Source of the DNA: Undaria pinnatifida
Lineage: Eukaryota; Sar; Phaeophyceae; Laminariales; Alariaceae
Length of the DNA stretch: 64,000 nt
Direction of reading: 5' to 3'
Assembly (NCBI GenBank): GCA_012845835.1
Contig: JABAKD010000030.1
Span: 6,583,599 to 6,647,598, forward strand
This document shows, piece by piece, positions 25,201 through 35,738 of this stretch (positions within the stretch are counted from its first letter, which is position 1; each line of letters begins with the position of its first letter). A program made the position numbers and the translations under genes. The notes beneath the pieces were generated by a model that worked only from the letters and a program-made list of their open reading frames with translations, did no database searches and was not told where the DNA came from.

Positions 25201-28200
25201 GAAGCTACCTGGTAGCCGGCATGTCTATAAATGTACCAACTCATAGCCCAACTGTCATGGGGGTTGGACGCGACCCGTATCAAGCCCCGGAGAGAAACGA
25301 TGCTATGGGTTGGTACGGAGCGATCACGCGCCCCGTGCGCGCTTGGCGGATGCGATAGTGGCGGGGGACGGAGGGGGGATGGGGGGGGGTGTACTCAATT
25401 TGTGCATGGCCCGTAGTCGTATGACCATAGACCCTCGCATCCCTACTATGCCGGGACGGAGCACGTCGGGTTGTCACCAATTAGGCAGACATTGCTTGCA
25501 CCAAGCGCGAAGCGCCGTGAGGTGTTCGGCGAGTCGCATGGAGGGTGAACTGCGTCCTTCCAAGAACCGCTCGCAAGACGGACTTCGGCACGTTGTGCCT
25601 ACTTTCTTGCTTATGGATGACAACGCGAATGAGTTGCTTTGTTTTCTGGTGTGGCCACTCCAGAGACAGCAATGGGTATTACTATGTAACTTCCTCGTGG
25701 GTGCCTTGCCATATTCACACTACGTGATACGACCATTCCCTTTGTGCGGAGTTAGGGTTCTCCACCCCGCACAATATGATCTAATTCGATAACCATCATG
25801 GTGACCGCCAAAAGTAAAAACAAAAAAACGATGCCCTGGTTGTCTAGCTGGCGCAGTGACCGGCATGATTTACAGCGTCGTTGCCAACCGATGCCAACCC
25901 CAATATTTTGTCCCCCTCAGAAACGGGTTTTATAGTTTCCGCGCACAGACTGACTAAAATCATCCTGTTGACCCTGATAGCTACACTGTAGTTGTAAGGG
26001 GAGTCGCCGACCTATATCCTTAATGAGGACACACAACTCGTAATGTGCGCGACCGGAGTATCACACACAGCTTGCAAAGATGAGTTTCGACGAAATCTTC
26101 GATCTCACAGCTGGAGTGTATTTTCATTTTTTATAATTAAAATATAATGTTTTACGGCGTCGGTGTCAACCGAGGCCAACTATTATATAGAGAGAGGGGG
26201 GAGGGGGTGTACTCATTCCATGCATAGCCATAGTCGTACGACCATATGGTATATACCCTCGCATCCCGATAATGCCGAGACGGAGCACGTCGGGTTTTCA
26301 CCGACCAGGCAGACATGGCGTGCAGCAAGCGCGAAGCGCCTTAAGGTGTTCGGCAAGCCGAATTAAGAGTGACCTGCATCCTACTAAGAACGACTGGTGA
26401 GGCGGACTCCCGCGCCTTGTGCGTACTTTCTTGTATATGAGGGGGGGGGGGGGGCGTGGCTGTACGAGGGAACTGGTACTGCCTCTCGGGGAAGAGCTTG
26501 TCGGTTTTTTTTTTCTTTGCTGTTTTTGGCGGTGGGACTAGCGCCGTTGAAATTATTAAGTAACGTGCCGATGCACGTGGAACAATGAGAAATGACGTTT
26601 TTTTTTTAGTTGCCGCACGGCGTGAGCGTCACCTCTTGTCCTTCGGGTTAGTCGCTCGCGTACAGAACGCAAGATACGCGAGACGGAGTTATTTGTGCTT
26701 TCGCAGCGCTTGAGCATTGCACACCTTCCTCCCCTTTCCCTACCCTTTGCCATTTGTTCGTTCATTGGCCCCCTTCCTGTCCCAGTCAACCATGGCCGTT
26801 TTTTTACTCCCCTCACAACCCACACCATTACGGCCCTCTTTGCGCGATTGAACCTGTCTGCTTTCTCAGAGGCGTCCCCGAAGATAGCCCTCAACGATTC
26901 CGCGGCAGCAGCGCTAGCGGCATGGCGGGGGGGCTCCACACCCGCTGCGAACGGCGGCGGTGGCGGGTCTTCCGCGTCAGGGTCTAAGAAGAAACTGTCG
27001 ACGGCCCAGGGAAACAACCTGACCAAGTACTGGGGCACGCCTCTGTCGTCGAAGAAACCCCTTCACGTTTCCGGCAAGGGCGAAGCTCGTGGTGGAGGTG
27101 GCGGCAGTAGCGGCAGTGGTGGTGGCGGCGATGATTACGCTGGCGCTAGCGGAGGGTTGGGGTCAGGCGCGACGTCTGGTGGTGGCGTTGGGTGTGGGCG
27201 TGGGACGCCCGTGCGCGGGGCGGGCACTCGTGAAGACGTGTTCGCTGTCCCGGGGGTAAGCAAGAACGCCTTGGATTCGGTGAGCAGAGACCACGAAATG
27301 ACGGGATGTTTTCTTTTTTTGCTTGTTTGGGGGATTGCGCATTATGTTGGAGCCAAGCGTTGTTTTTGGGGTCCAGCGGTCATTTGGGGTCGAGCGCTGT
27401 TTTGGACACGAACTTATTTTATGGCCAAACGTTCTATTTTGGGGTCGGGTGTTGTTTGAGGGGGGAGCGCTAGTTTGGGTCGAGGGTTGGTTGAGTCAGG
27501 AATGCTCTCTCTCGCCTGCAAGGGCGTCGAACCAAGACCGGCGCATACTGTGTACTGGACCCGGCAGCGTGCGTTTTGCGAGCTTCCACATATGTTGCGA
27601 CTGTATGATGTAAACTTAATTTATTCGGTCTATGTGAGCGCCGCCTCCTCCTCTCCCTCTCCCTCGCGCGTATCGTGCACCCGATTCCCACCCGCCCCCC
27701 CTCCTCGCGTGGCTGACGTATCGCCCTGCCGCTGAGCAGAGAGTTGATTCGGCAGCAGCCAGCCCTGCCGAAGAAATTTCGTGTGTATCCCCCGCCAGCT
27801 TCTACGCTGGGGTAAGCCCTTTCCCGACCCCGCCCACGGCATACACCTCCGACTCCGAAGACAAGGAAAACCGAGATCCGTTGCTTCCCCACGAACCCCT
27901 CAAGACGGAGGACGAGGCGCCGGGAACCAGCAAGCACTTTGGAGGGGGCGGGGGGAGGGGAGGGGGCAGGGGCGGGGGGCTTCGGGCGGCGACGTCAGCG
28001 AGGTTCGACGCTCGGAGGAAACGATTTCGGTCGCCGCTTGCCTCGCTCGCTGCACCCGTTAGTGGTAGATCACCCGCCGCGTCTGGTCCTGAGGGAGGCG
28101 TCGGTGGGGACGCGGTTGACCGCCACCGCGACGCCGGGTTGGACGCATGGGGGGAGAATTTTTCGCATCAACGGCTTGAAACCAATGAGGAGATGGAAGG

Positions 28201-29946
28201 AGTGTCGACCACGGCAACGGGCTATAGCGATAGCGGCAGTGGTGGCGGTGGTAGCAGTGGTGGCAGTGGCGGCAGCCGGCTTAAGCGGAGGCGCACCCTC
28301 GGGGTCGGATCGCTGGCTCCTAGGGGATTGATTCGAGGCCTGGACGGGGGCGCACCGGGTCAGCGCAGCAAGAGCCTCGGAGGTGGGAAACGCCTCTTTT
28401 GATTTTAATGTTTTGTGCTTCGCCTTCGCGTGCGCTTTGCTTTGCTTTCGGTCGGTCGGTCGGTCCGGTATTTTTGCTTGTTTTAATAAGTCAGTTGTTC
28501 TTCCTGTATCACGTGGTTGGTCTTTTCGTGTATTCCTTCGTTTGTTTGTTTGTTCGTTCGTTTTTTGTTTCGGGCGTTTAAAGTCGATCTGTGTTCTCGA
28601 TTTCTCGGGCCGTTTGATGTCTGGTTTGTTTCGGTGCTTTGTTTTATCGGGGGAGGGGGGGGGGGCTAAGGGTCGCGCCTGGGCAGATTTTATCTGTGTC
28701 GCATTTGCGCTTGTTCGTTCGTTTTTTGTTTCGGGCGTTTAAAGTCGATCTGTGTTCTCGATTTCTCGGGCCGTTTGATGTCTGGTTTGTTTCGGTGCTT
28801 TGTTTTATCGGGAGGGGGGGGGTGGGCTAAGGGTCGCGCCTGGGCAAATTTTATCTGTGTCGCATTTGCGCTTGGACGGCCACCAGGCGCGAGCTTCTGT
28901 GCCCGTTGCGGACGTGTCAATAGTAGCTCTTGACGTCTGCCCGCGCTGTGGGGCGTTTGGGAGTCCTGTTTCTTGTACCCCGCGTGTTGACGACGTTTGA
29001 CACACGTGTTAAGTATTATTTGTTGACGATATTCCCCTACCCCCCCCATGCGCCGCTGGTAACAAATCGATGCGACGTCGCGCACACAGGTGTGCCTGCT
29101 GGAGGCCCGGGTCATGGTGGGGAGAGCGAAAACGACGGCGATGATGCCGTTGGTCCTTCTGAACGCTGCGCCAGCAACCTTTTCGATAGGTTCGCGGCGA
29201 GGTCCCAGCCCCTACCCGCACGCACGAATACAAAGACTCGAACCTGCGGGGCTGGGGCGCGGGCGTCTGAGGCAGCGACCGAATCGAGCGAGCGAGCTAC
29301 CGTAGGTTCCGCCGCTGAATGTGACGAGCGTCTCAAGGATCGTGATGGAGATATGGATGAAGATCGTGAAGTTGTTAAAGCTGCCGAGTTCGGCGACGGA
29401 CCGACGAGGGTGGTGGGGGGACCGGGCGGTAGTGGAAGGGGCGGGGCTTTGTCGGAGCTATCTGTAAACAGCGTCGCGACGAGATCGGTGCTAACTTGTC
29501 GCGAGGGCTTGGGCGTGTCACCATCGCCTGTTGGTAAGGGTAAGAGGTTTGGTCCTGACCAGGCGTGTGCGGTGGGGGGTTCGGGCGCAGGCGTATCCCA
29601 GGTATGTGGTCGTCGTCGTCGTGGCGAGCAAGAACTCGGAAAAGCAGGCGCTCGTGCTGTTTGCGGTGGTGGTGGTGACTGCAGTAGCAGCGGCAGTAAG
29701 TTCGGTGGCAACGACGATGCACACGGTAAAGTGTGTAACGGCAGACGGAATAACAGTGGAGGGGTAGAAGGTGTGCGGGGTAGTCATGGTGGGGGGGGGG
29801 GTGGAGGGGGTGATCGGGAAAGGTCCCCTAAGCACACCGGAGGCCGTATTAAGAAAGCGGCAGGTGGTGGTAAAGGTAGTGGTGGTGATAGTTCGGGCGG
29901 TGTCGATGGCGGCGACTTGTTCACGCGTTTCATGTACAACGCGTGA
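16253..29946 (+). CDS. EXO1: Exonuclease 1 (Rad2/FEN-family 5'-3' exonuclease)
   Basis: EXO1 is a nuclear 5'-3' double-strand exonuclease and flap nuclease of mismatch repair, end resection and recombination. Eleven phase-consistent exons: 16253-16327, 16524-16633, 17563-17782, 19599-19807, 20766-20904, 21853-21954, 22600-22735, 24781-24894, 26870-27255, 27740-28382, 29090-29946; 996 aa. The start is MGITGLLPLLKPVTKDMHIR, as in all EXO1 proteins. Metal-binding acidic residues are all present: D30 (VDTYCWLHKG), D78 (LVFDGG), E151 and D153 (APYEADAQ), D172 and D174 (ITEDSD), D229 (SGCDYLPSVHGVG, in the H2TH region). The domain ends with a conserved ADGEMDPITG-type segment near residue 345. After residue 370 the protein is a long Gly/Ser-rich, low-complexity tail, with a PIP-box-like QGNNLTKYW at 415-423 and a C-terminus ending LFTRFMYNA. 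All introns are GT-AG; several carry mobile elements. Confidence 0.95.
16789..16880 (+). repeat. 43-bp tandem duplication in EXO1 intron 2
   Basis: Two near-identical copies of a unit containing GATGTGATTTCTCACRCATC and AGCCACATAGTCT, starting at about 16789 and 16832. Confidence 0.85.
18602..18780 (+). repeat. ~240-bp dispersed repeat, copy 2 (5'-truncated)
   Basis: Begins at AACATCACCCTGTTGACCCT and runs to CAGCTGGAGTGTATTTTATT, matching the 3' three quarters of copies at 13820 and 44973. It lies in EXO1 intron 3. Confidence 0.85.
20905..21135. repeat. (CATACCGTAC)-type simple repeat in EXO1 intron 5
   Basis: Imperfect pentamer/decamer array of TACCATACCGT words starting right at the donor of exon 5 (GTGCGTACC) and ending near 21135. 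Confidence 0.85.
22370..22560 (+). repeat. T-rich (TTTTCCG) tract in EXO1 intron 6
   Basis: Repeated TCCGTTTTT/CCTTTCCGTTTT words just upstream of exon 7. It could serve as an extended polypyrimidine tract. Confidence 0.6.
23290..24240 (-). mobile_element. LINE (non-LTR retrotransposon) reverse-transcriptase 3' remnant
   Basis: On minus, from 24235 downward, the frame reads GTLYADE, a decayed form of the RT catalytic YADD box. LINE-type RT sequence follows: SACAAFELLQSQHA, GGVPFTDFTLVGQAHKQT, FVHVGGAISADGDL, then after a frameshift near 23885 ELYDPSGARLRLKVRMLKAE, and finally the thumb/post-RT segment SYVDTLVKVG and RRRSMLFAGFIARTVEERLP. The order palm, thumb, then 'LFAGFIARTVEERLP' matches the C-terminal part of LINE RTs. 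Catalytic Asp to Glu, at least one frameshift and absence of the upstream RT motifs mark it as dead. It sits antisense inside EXO1 intron 7. Confidence 0.8.
25390..26180 (+). mobile_element. ~560-bp dispersed repeat, copy 2, with the 240-bp repeat inserted in it
   Basis: Starts after a G-run at TGTACTCAATTTGTGCAT and continues through ATACGAC-like and GCGAAGCGCCGTGAGGTGTT words to CATCATGGTGACCGCCAAAA, GTTGTCTAGCTGGCGCAGTG and TTGCCAACCGATGCCAACCC (about 25903). A copy of the 240-bp repeat follows, then the remaining tail ATATAATGTTTTACGGCGTC...ACCGAGGCCAAC (26141-26180). The copy at 45441-46001 (minus) has the same arrangement without the insertion. No transposase is visible; a roughly 60-codon frame (25605-25792) is open but unrecognised. 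It sits in EXO1 intron 8. Confidence 0.8.
25904..26140 (+). repeat. ~240-bp dispersed repeat, copy 3 (nested insertion)
   Basis: From ATATTTTGTCCCCCTCAGAA to TGTATTTTCATTTTTTATAA, in the same orientation as the other copies. It interrupts the larger repeat at 25390-26180, so it transposed later than that element. Confidence 0.85.
26207..26436 (+). repeat. ~560-bp dispersed repeat, copy 3 (5' half only)
   Basis: A second head starting GTGTACTCATTCCATGCATA lies directly after the preceding copy and matches it through AGACGGAGCACGTCGGGTTT and GCGAAGCGCCTTAAGGTGTT to TGCGTACTTTCTTGTATATG, then ends at a G-run. Confidence 0.75.
27310..27490 (+). repeat. Degenerate ~20-bp minisatellite in EXO1 intron 9
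   Basis: Repeated words of the type TTGGGGTCGAGCGYTGTTTT, several times between 27340 and 27490. Confidence 0.6.
28555..28875 (+). repeat. 161-bp tandem duplication in EXO1 intron 10
   Basis: Two nearly identical units begin at TTTTTTGTTTCGGGCGTTTA (28561 and 28722) and run through TTCTCGGGCCGTTTGATGTC, a G-run, GGGTCGCGCCTGGGCA and TGTGTCGCATTTGCGCTTG. The near-identity points to a recent event. Confidence 0.9.
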
Positions 29947-30802
29947 TCTTGGCATCGTTTACAATGCGTAACCATCGGAGCGCGTGGAAAGCGTGTTCAC
30001 AGGAGAACGGGAATGAGAACGGCCGCCGGCGGTGATTAGCTACCGGTGATATTCAAGAAAATACTCGGTGTCACTATTATTGGGAGATTTGCCGCTTTCT
30101 ACAGCCTTTAAAACATGAGCTCCATCACAAGGTTTTAACTTTTACAAGAGGCGTCTTAGCCTTCCTTAAGTGTGGGGGAATATGTATAGCCTCAATTGTG
30201 TTAGTTTCGACTAGCCGCATCTTCGATCCCCCTTCCGGAGACTTCTGGATGTTTCGTTGACACCCTCCGATGGCCGTGTGATCTGCATCTACGACTCTTC
30301 AGGGTGGGTTAATGGTATGGAGTCCCATACAGCATACCTGGTATATACGTGTTCGTAGCTATATCATAAAATAGTGTTATGAATGTAGGTCATTCGTGTC
30401 ATGGATTCGTAGATGATATGATGTGACTTTTCTGAAAGGCGTACAGGAATATAAGGGATGTTCCAGACATAGTATACCTCGAACGTCCCTCATCTCCCAC
30501 TGCCTTGCTGCCTTGTTCTAATCTGTGCTGATGGAGCTGAGCTACGTGCCTGAAGATGAATGAGATATTACAAACCATTGAGGACAGAGCTTACCCAGCA
30601 CCGACTACCACCCTGCATCCCTCGGGCGCTCCTTCGTATACTTTGACCGACACTACGTAAGGGCAGAACTTTTTTTTGGCGATCATCTGCCATCCGTTCG
30701 ACTATTAATAGCAACAACGGCAAATCTTTTGTGATTCGTAATTTGGGTTTGAGTTGTTAATCAACACCGCAAACAATGTGAGTGGTACATATAATATTAT
30801 CA
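29947..30802. other. Intergenic, EXO1 3' flank
   Basis: No gene recognised. One TACCWGGTA palindrome lies at 30335. No clear AATAAA close to the EXO1 stop. Confidence 0.4.
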
Positions 30803-31170
<368 letters not shown>

Positions 31171-31441
31171 GACCAAGGCTACGGTAGGGGGGGTACCCCC
31201 ATTTTCACTGGTGTGCTTGAGCCACTCGCACGAGTGACTCTGTACCCCACGAATGAAGATGGTTTAGGCACTTGTTTAGGCGCAGCTTAGATCACTTTTG
31301 CATTGCGGATTGATTTCGTCAAAATGTAAAACATGAAGAAGACGTAAGATCTCGTAGGAACAAAGGGGTTACTCGCGCGAGAGACCCCTAGCCACTGAAA
31401 TGAAAGGCCCAAAAGGGGACCCCCCTACCGTAGCCTGGGTC
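31171..31441. mobile_element. MITE-like element with long terminal inverted repeats
   Basis: The left end GACCAAGGCTACGGTAGGGG is the inverted match of the right end, which read on minus starts GACCCAGGCTACGGTAGGGG. Similarity continues about 45-50 bp inward (…TTTTCACTGG against …TTTCATTTCAGTGG), and a weaker second match (CTCGCACGAGTGACTC against CTCTCGCGCGAGTAACC) follows. The element is 271 bp, carries no transposase and is flanked by TAAT on both sides, a possible 4-bp (or TA) target duplication, although the left flank is the AAT array and therefore ambiguous. Confidence 0.75.
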
Positions 31442-32949
31442 TAATGTAGTTTTTCCGCTTGCTTGATGCCGAACTATTTTATAAAAATGAAAAAGAATAT
31501 ATATGAAGAATGAAAAACATCCGATGTGAGTACGAACGATTGAATGGTTGAAACTCAACTTTGCAACCTGCATGGTACATCTATGTTTCTCTAATATACA
31601 GTAATGTATGAGATGCATGCGCGCACAGCAGTTAACTGCGGCAAGTACGCGATGTTACTCTACCACCGCCGTGTTGGGCATTATTGTGTGGCGACTGGGC
31701 ACACGTTGAAACGTGATGCCGGCTAGAATAGCTTTACATTATTCTCCGTTATCTCAGCTTATTTTCGCTGGGCCCGAGACTTTCATAAGATAGATGGATA
31801 CGTTACGAATCAGAATGCGTTCGTTCGTCGCAGTGCCATGCTCGTATCATATATATGGATATGTATATAGCTGGAAAAGTGTTGCCGCTCTACTCCAGAT
31901 GGTTGTGAGTTTGTGAGGGGCTGCTTGTTTTATTGTTTCCCCGCGGTTTAAGCCGCTTTCAGGCCTCTGTTGGCCTCTTCACTCTGTCCTGGCTCGTGCT
32001 TGAGGTATATCTTGTTCAGTTTCAGCTGTTTGTAGTGGCGTTGGCTCTAGTTTTTTTTTTACCCAAAGAACACGCCGTGGATAGTGGGTGGGTGTTTGTT
32101 CTGGTGCCGCATCGATCGATGATCGCTCTCTGATTGGCTGAGGCACTTCTCGCTGTTGTACCGTAAATCTTCCAACGATGCACGGCGTTCGCGGGTGGGT
32201 GTACCACGACTCTTTCACAACCGTGGGGCTGCCTTTTACCTACTATGTGTGTGTGTGTTCTTCACATTAAACCGTTCTTCTACTCGTCGACATCCAGCAC
32301 ACCCAGTGTCCGTACTGATTCTTCACCCTAGAAAGATCAGCTCTGTGGTCACAAGCTACGACACAGAGATAATGCATCGTAATGCATTCGACAACGCAAT
32401 GTCATGCCCTAGTACTGGGTACGACAGGCACAACATACATACGTCAGCAACAGAAATACATTGGAAGAGAGAAATACGAAATAAACAAAAACAAAAACAA
32501 AAACAAAAAACAAAAACAAAATAAGAAAACAAATAAAAACAAAGATAAAAATAAAACAAAAAATGAAACAAACAAAATGAAGGGGAAATCGAAGAAACAA
32601 CCCAACCGGAAAGGAGAGCCAAAGCTCGGAAAAGAAACATAATAAAATGAAATAAAATAAAGCAAAGTAAAACCAAAATAAGATAATCCGAACACGAGCC
32701 AAAAACCTGGACACGGAAGGAGGGAACAAAGGGGAAAAAATACCCCAGAAAAAGACGAAAAGTGCTATGTACCTACTAGTCGGCCTGGTACCTTGCTACC
32801 CTGTCTGCCATCTCCTTCCTGCCTTCGTCCACCGCGGTCTCCCTTCTATTCCTCCTGTTGCCCCCCCTGCCCCCATTCCCTTGGACGGCTTTCCTTCTAC
32901 TCCTCCTGTTTGCCCCCCCCCCCCCTTTGTGTTCTTCTCATTAAGCCAA
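31442..32949. other. Intergenic; A-rich tract
   Basis: No gene recognised. 32480-32660 is an (AAACAAAAAC)-rich low-complexity stretch. C-rich runs lie around 32860-32930. Confidence 0.45.
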
Positions 32950-33495
32950 AATACCTGAGCAAAAAACTTGGTATCCAGCTGCACTGAATCTCGTGTTGCC
33001 GGGCCGTCGAGTTTCCTGCAGGCCAATGAAGTCACAGCCGAGTTGCTGGCCTTTCGCCAGTACACGCTCGTCATGCTCATACCCGTTCTTCCCCTTTACG
33101 GCCAGTGTACGCACGTTGTAGGTCGCTACCGCCACAAGTGCCGCCTTCCGTCTCTTACGAGTCTCGCGTGCTGCTTTCTCAGCCAGCCGACGAGAGGCTC
33201 GTCCCCTCCTCCGTTTCTGTTTCTGTTGTTTCTTTTTTCTCTCTATTAATGTGATGATTGTGGCTCTCCGTTTCGTAGCCCGGTTCGCGCCTTGGTTTCC
33301 GCTGGCTGGGTGCAGCCGTCCCAGCCAACGCCGACACTCCCATCCTTCCTGTCGTGCATGCGTACCCACGCGGTGGCCAGCCTCTCCACTCCCCAAGCTG
33401 CCCACGCTGCGCTCTCTGCTGTGGTGATGTACCCGTCCTGCCCCGGGGATGAACTCCTCGGCGTCGGGGTTAAAAAGAAAACCCATCACCACCAC
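32950..33495 (-). mobile_element. LINE ORF2 endonuclease-domain fragment
   Basis: The minus-strand frame is basic (KKKQQKQKRRRGRASRR) and then enters a typical endonuclease/exonuclease/phosphatase-domain start: VATYNVRTLAVKGK, later CDFIGLQETRRPG and FSAAGYQVFCSG. TYNVRTL and IGLQETR are the first two conserved blocks of APE-like LINE endonucleases; the Glu of QET is a metal ligand. Sequence similarity stops near 32960, so only the N-terminal 60 or so residues of the domain remain and no RT follows. The fragment is in the same orientation as the RT remnant at 23.3 kb but not contiguous with it. Confidence 0.75.
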
Positions 33496-34898
33496 CCCAC
33501 GCGGTCCTTAGAGTGAGCAGTTCACTAGCCAGACCGCGCAAGGTTCCCTCTCTACCCAGCCCGAGGCTCGATGCCCGTGTGACTGCCGCTAGACCGCTGC
33601 AGGTCCTCGCGGGCTTCCTCGGCCCACCCCAAGGACGGGGCAGGCCGAAGGAGAACGGTACGAAAGAGACTATCTGTTATGCGGATTGAGGATTTATTTC
33701 ACCTTTCATTTTCATGATGTGTGTCGATGATTCGTGCTCGGGTATCCCTCCCCCTCTACATGCCACATCACTCCGAAAGTGATCTGGGCTGTGGAAGAAA
33801 GCTTCGCTTATTCATTATTCATACACACAACATGATGTATGTGTGCACATACATGCGTTCATGGGCATATTGTACGATGATAATGGCTTTGTCAGCAGGG
33901 GCCTCGGTCCGTGACCGGGAGGTTGATCAAGGCCGCCCCTGCGCCACACCGAAGTTAAGCGCTATACTTCGTATGTATGGTGTGATTATGTATCTCTACC
34001 TTCTTATTATTCCGAAATTCGCTGTTACCGGTAGAACCTGGCATGCTCCACACAACACACAATAATAACAACCATTCCTCCCTGGATACAAAAATCGAAC
34101 CAGGGTTACCAGGAATCATTTCTTTTGTTGAGGCTTAAGGAAACCTCGCTCCTCAGATGATATAAACCTTTCCCCAGCAACGGGTAGCACTGGGTGGCGT
34201 CTCTAACAATAACCAACGCAACTTGGAAGCGATTATCTTCTCCGATCGATCTTCCGCGTGTAGAAAGCTAGCAAGGTCAACGCCCCCTGGGTTTTCGGTA
34301 CGACGAACGATATGGACGGACTTGTGCTAAACAATCCTCCAGCGAAAAACGAAGCCTCGGGGCGTGTTGCGTGTACTCTTTGGGATAGGGAACGGTGTGC
34401 TCTCGGTAAGGAAGGACGGAGGAAGCAAATAAATACAGTCGTGTTATTGCAATAAGAATGGTCTTTTTCTCCCCCTTTTTACCACGTGCCCTCAGGTAAG
34501 AAGCGGTCTTTCTTGAGGAAGGCTAAAAAGTTGGCAGTAGTAGCAATAATAGTTGCCCTTGCCACCCCCCCCGTGCAACACCCTCAAGAGAAGAAGCGGA
34601 CTTTCTTGACTTCGAAAAGAGCGCAGGGAGGGCGTGCGTCGACGTGGTGGGTGCACATGGCAAAACTTACTTGTGCAAGTGCGCTGCATTTCAATATCAA
34701 GAAAAATCAAACAACGCCAATCCAGACCATGAAGCATATATATAATATGTGGAAAGCTCTTCTTGCGTCCAGGAGGAGTTAAGATGAACGCACCCACACG
34801 ATTTCTTTAGCTCAAAGGGGTGAAAGAGGGAGACAGGGAAGGGGGGGGAAGGGGAGGCTAGGGGCAGGCGGAGGAAGGGCAGGGGCGGGGGGGGGTCG

Positions 34899-34970
34899 GG
34901 GTACTCAATTGTTGCTTGCCTTAGCCATTAGACCGTTGACCACGCATCCCTTTCGAGACGGAGCACACCG
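34899..34970 (+). repeat. Head fragment of the ~560-bp dispersed repeat
   Basis: GGGGTACTCAATTGTTGCTT, then GACCACGCATCCCTTTCGAG and ACGGAGCACACCG, preceded by a G-run as in the other copies. It is closest to the head fragment at 10838-10905. Confidence 0.6.
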
Positions 34971-35084
34971 TTCCTACTCCTAATAGAAACACCTCCAACA
35001 TTTGGGCGATCATTACCCTTCTTCCATATACTACACAGAAATTGTTTGCTTACCCTATCCCCATCCTGTTTCGCCGTCTGCGGC

Positions 35085-35158
35085 CACCATCTATCTCCCA
35101 GGATTATAGCGATCGTTTTCTCACCATCTATCTCCCAGGATTATAGCGATCGTTTTCT
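35085..35158 (+). repeat. 38-bp tandem duplication
   Basis: Two copies of a unit containing CACCATCTATCTCCCAGGAT and TATAGCGATCGTTTTCT. Confidence 0.85.
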
Positions 35159-35738
35159 AGTCTACCAAACTCTTCCTTGTCACACGCGTCTAACTTCTTC
35201 ATCTCTAACAACGCATCCTGTTCCTCCTTGCACATTTCACATTCTCCTACTATGTGAGTCCTACTCTTTGGGGGGGGGGGGGGGGGGTAAGGAGTGTGTG
35301 TGGGGGGGTAAGGTGTGTGTGTGGGAGGGGGGTGATAGCAGAGGCGGGGGGGGGGGGGGGGTCCATTGTTGTTGTTGTTTTGAAGCACGGACAAACCGAC
35401 CATGACGTTAGTTAGCTGGGAGGGGTAGAAGAGGCTGGAAGGAAGAAAAGGGGGAGAGGGAGGTAGCATGTCGTCGGTGTTATTTAAGCGCGCGCGTTCG
35501 CGCATTTAGTATTGCGCATTTGGTATTGGTTTGTGGGTGACAAACCCACGCTTGACGGGGCGAGAGCGACACGCTGCCAGCAGAAACAAACTGCGGGGGG
35601 GCATGGTGCTTCGTCGCGTCTAAACGAGCCATCTTTGAGAGCATGTTGTCCTTATTTATTATAGATTGTAGATGTATGTGTTGTATAATCTGTCGTTAGT
35701 TACCCCACTGTCGGTAACGAGTACCAGGTAAGTATGTA

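Larger units (their letters stand above)
33496..35738. other. Intergenic, no gene recognised
   Basis: Nothing codes convincingly. Present are a fragment of the 560-bp repeat (34899), a 38-bp tandem duplication (35085), long G-runs (35270-35360), and two paired ~30-bp words around GAAGCGGWCTTTCTTGA (34500 and 34595). Confidence 0.4.

Noticed and set aside
29090-29946. Separate Gly-rich protein gene
   Set aside because: It joins EXO1 exon 10 in phase 1 at a consensus donor and acceptor and has no start of its own near the exon; best read as the EXO1 tail.
33880-33990. 5S rRNA-like word CACCGAAGTTAAGC
   Set aside because: Only about 15 bp resemble the 5S loop; flanking helices and the internal promoter are missing.
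34050-34260. Possible snRNA or snoRNA (GGAATCATTTC and AGATGATATAAACC words)
   Set aside because: Weak likeness to U3 box A and to U5; the diagnostic U5 loop and U3 boxes C and D could not be found.
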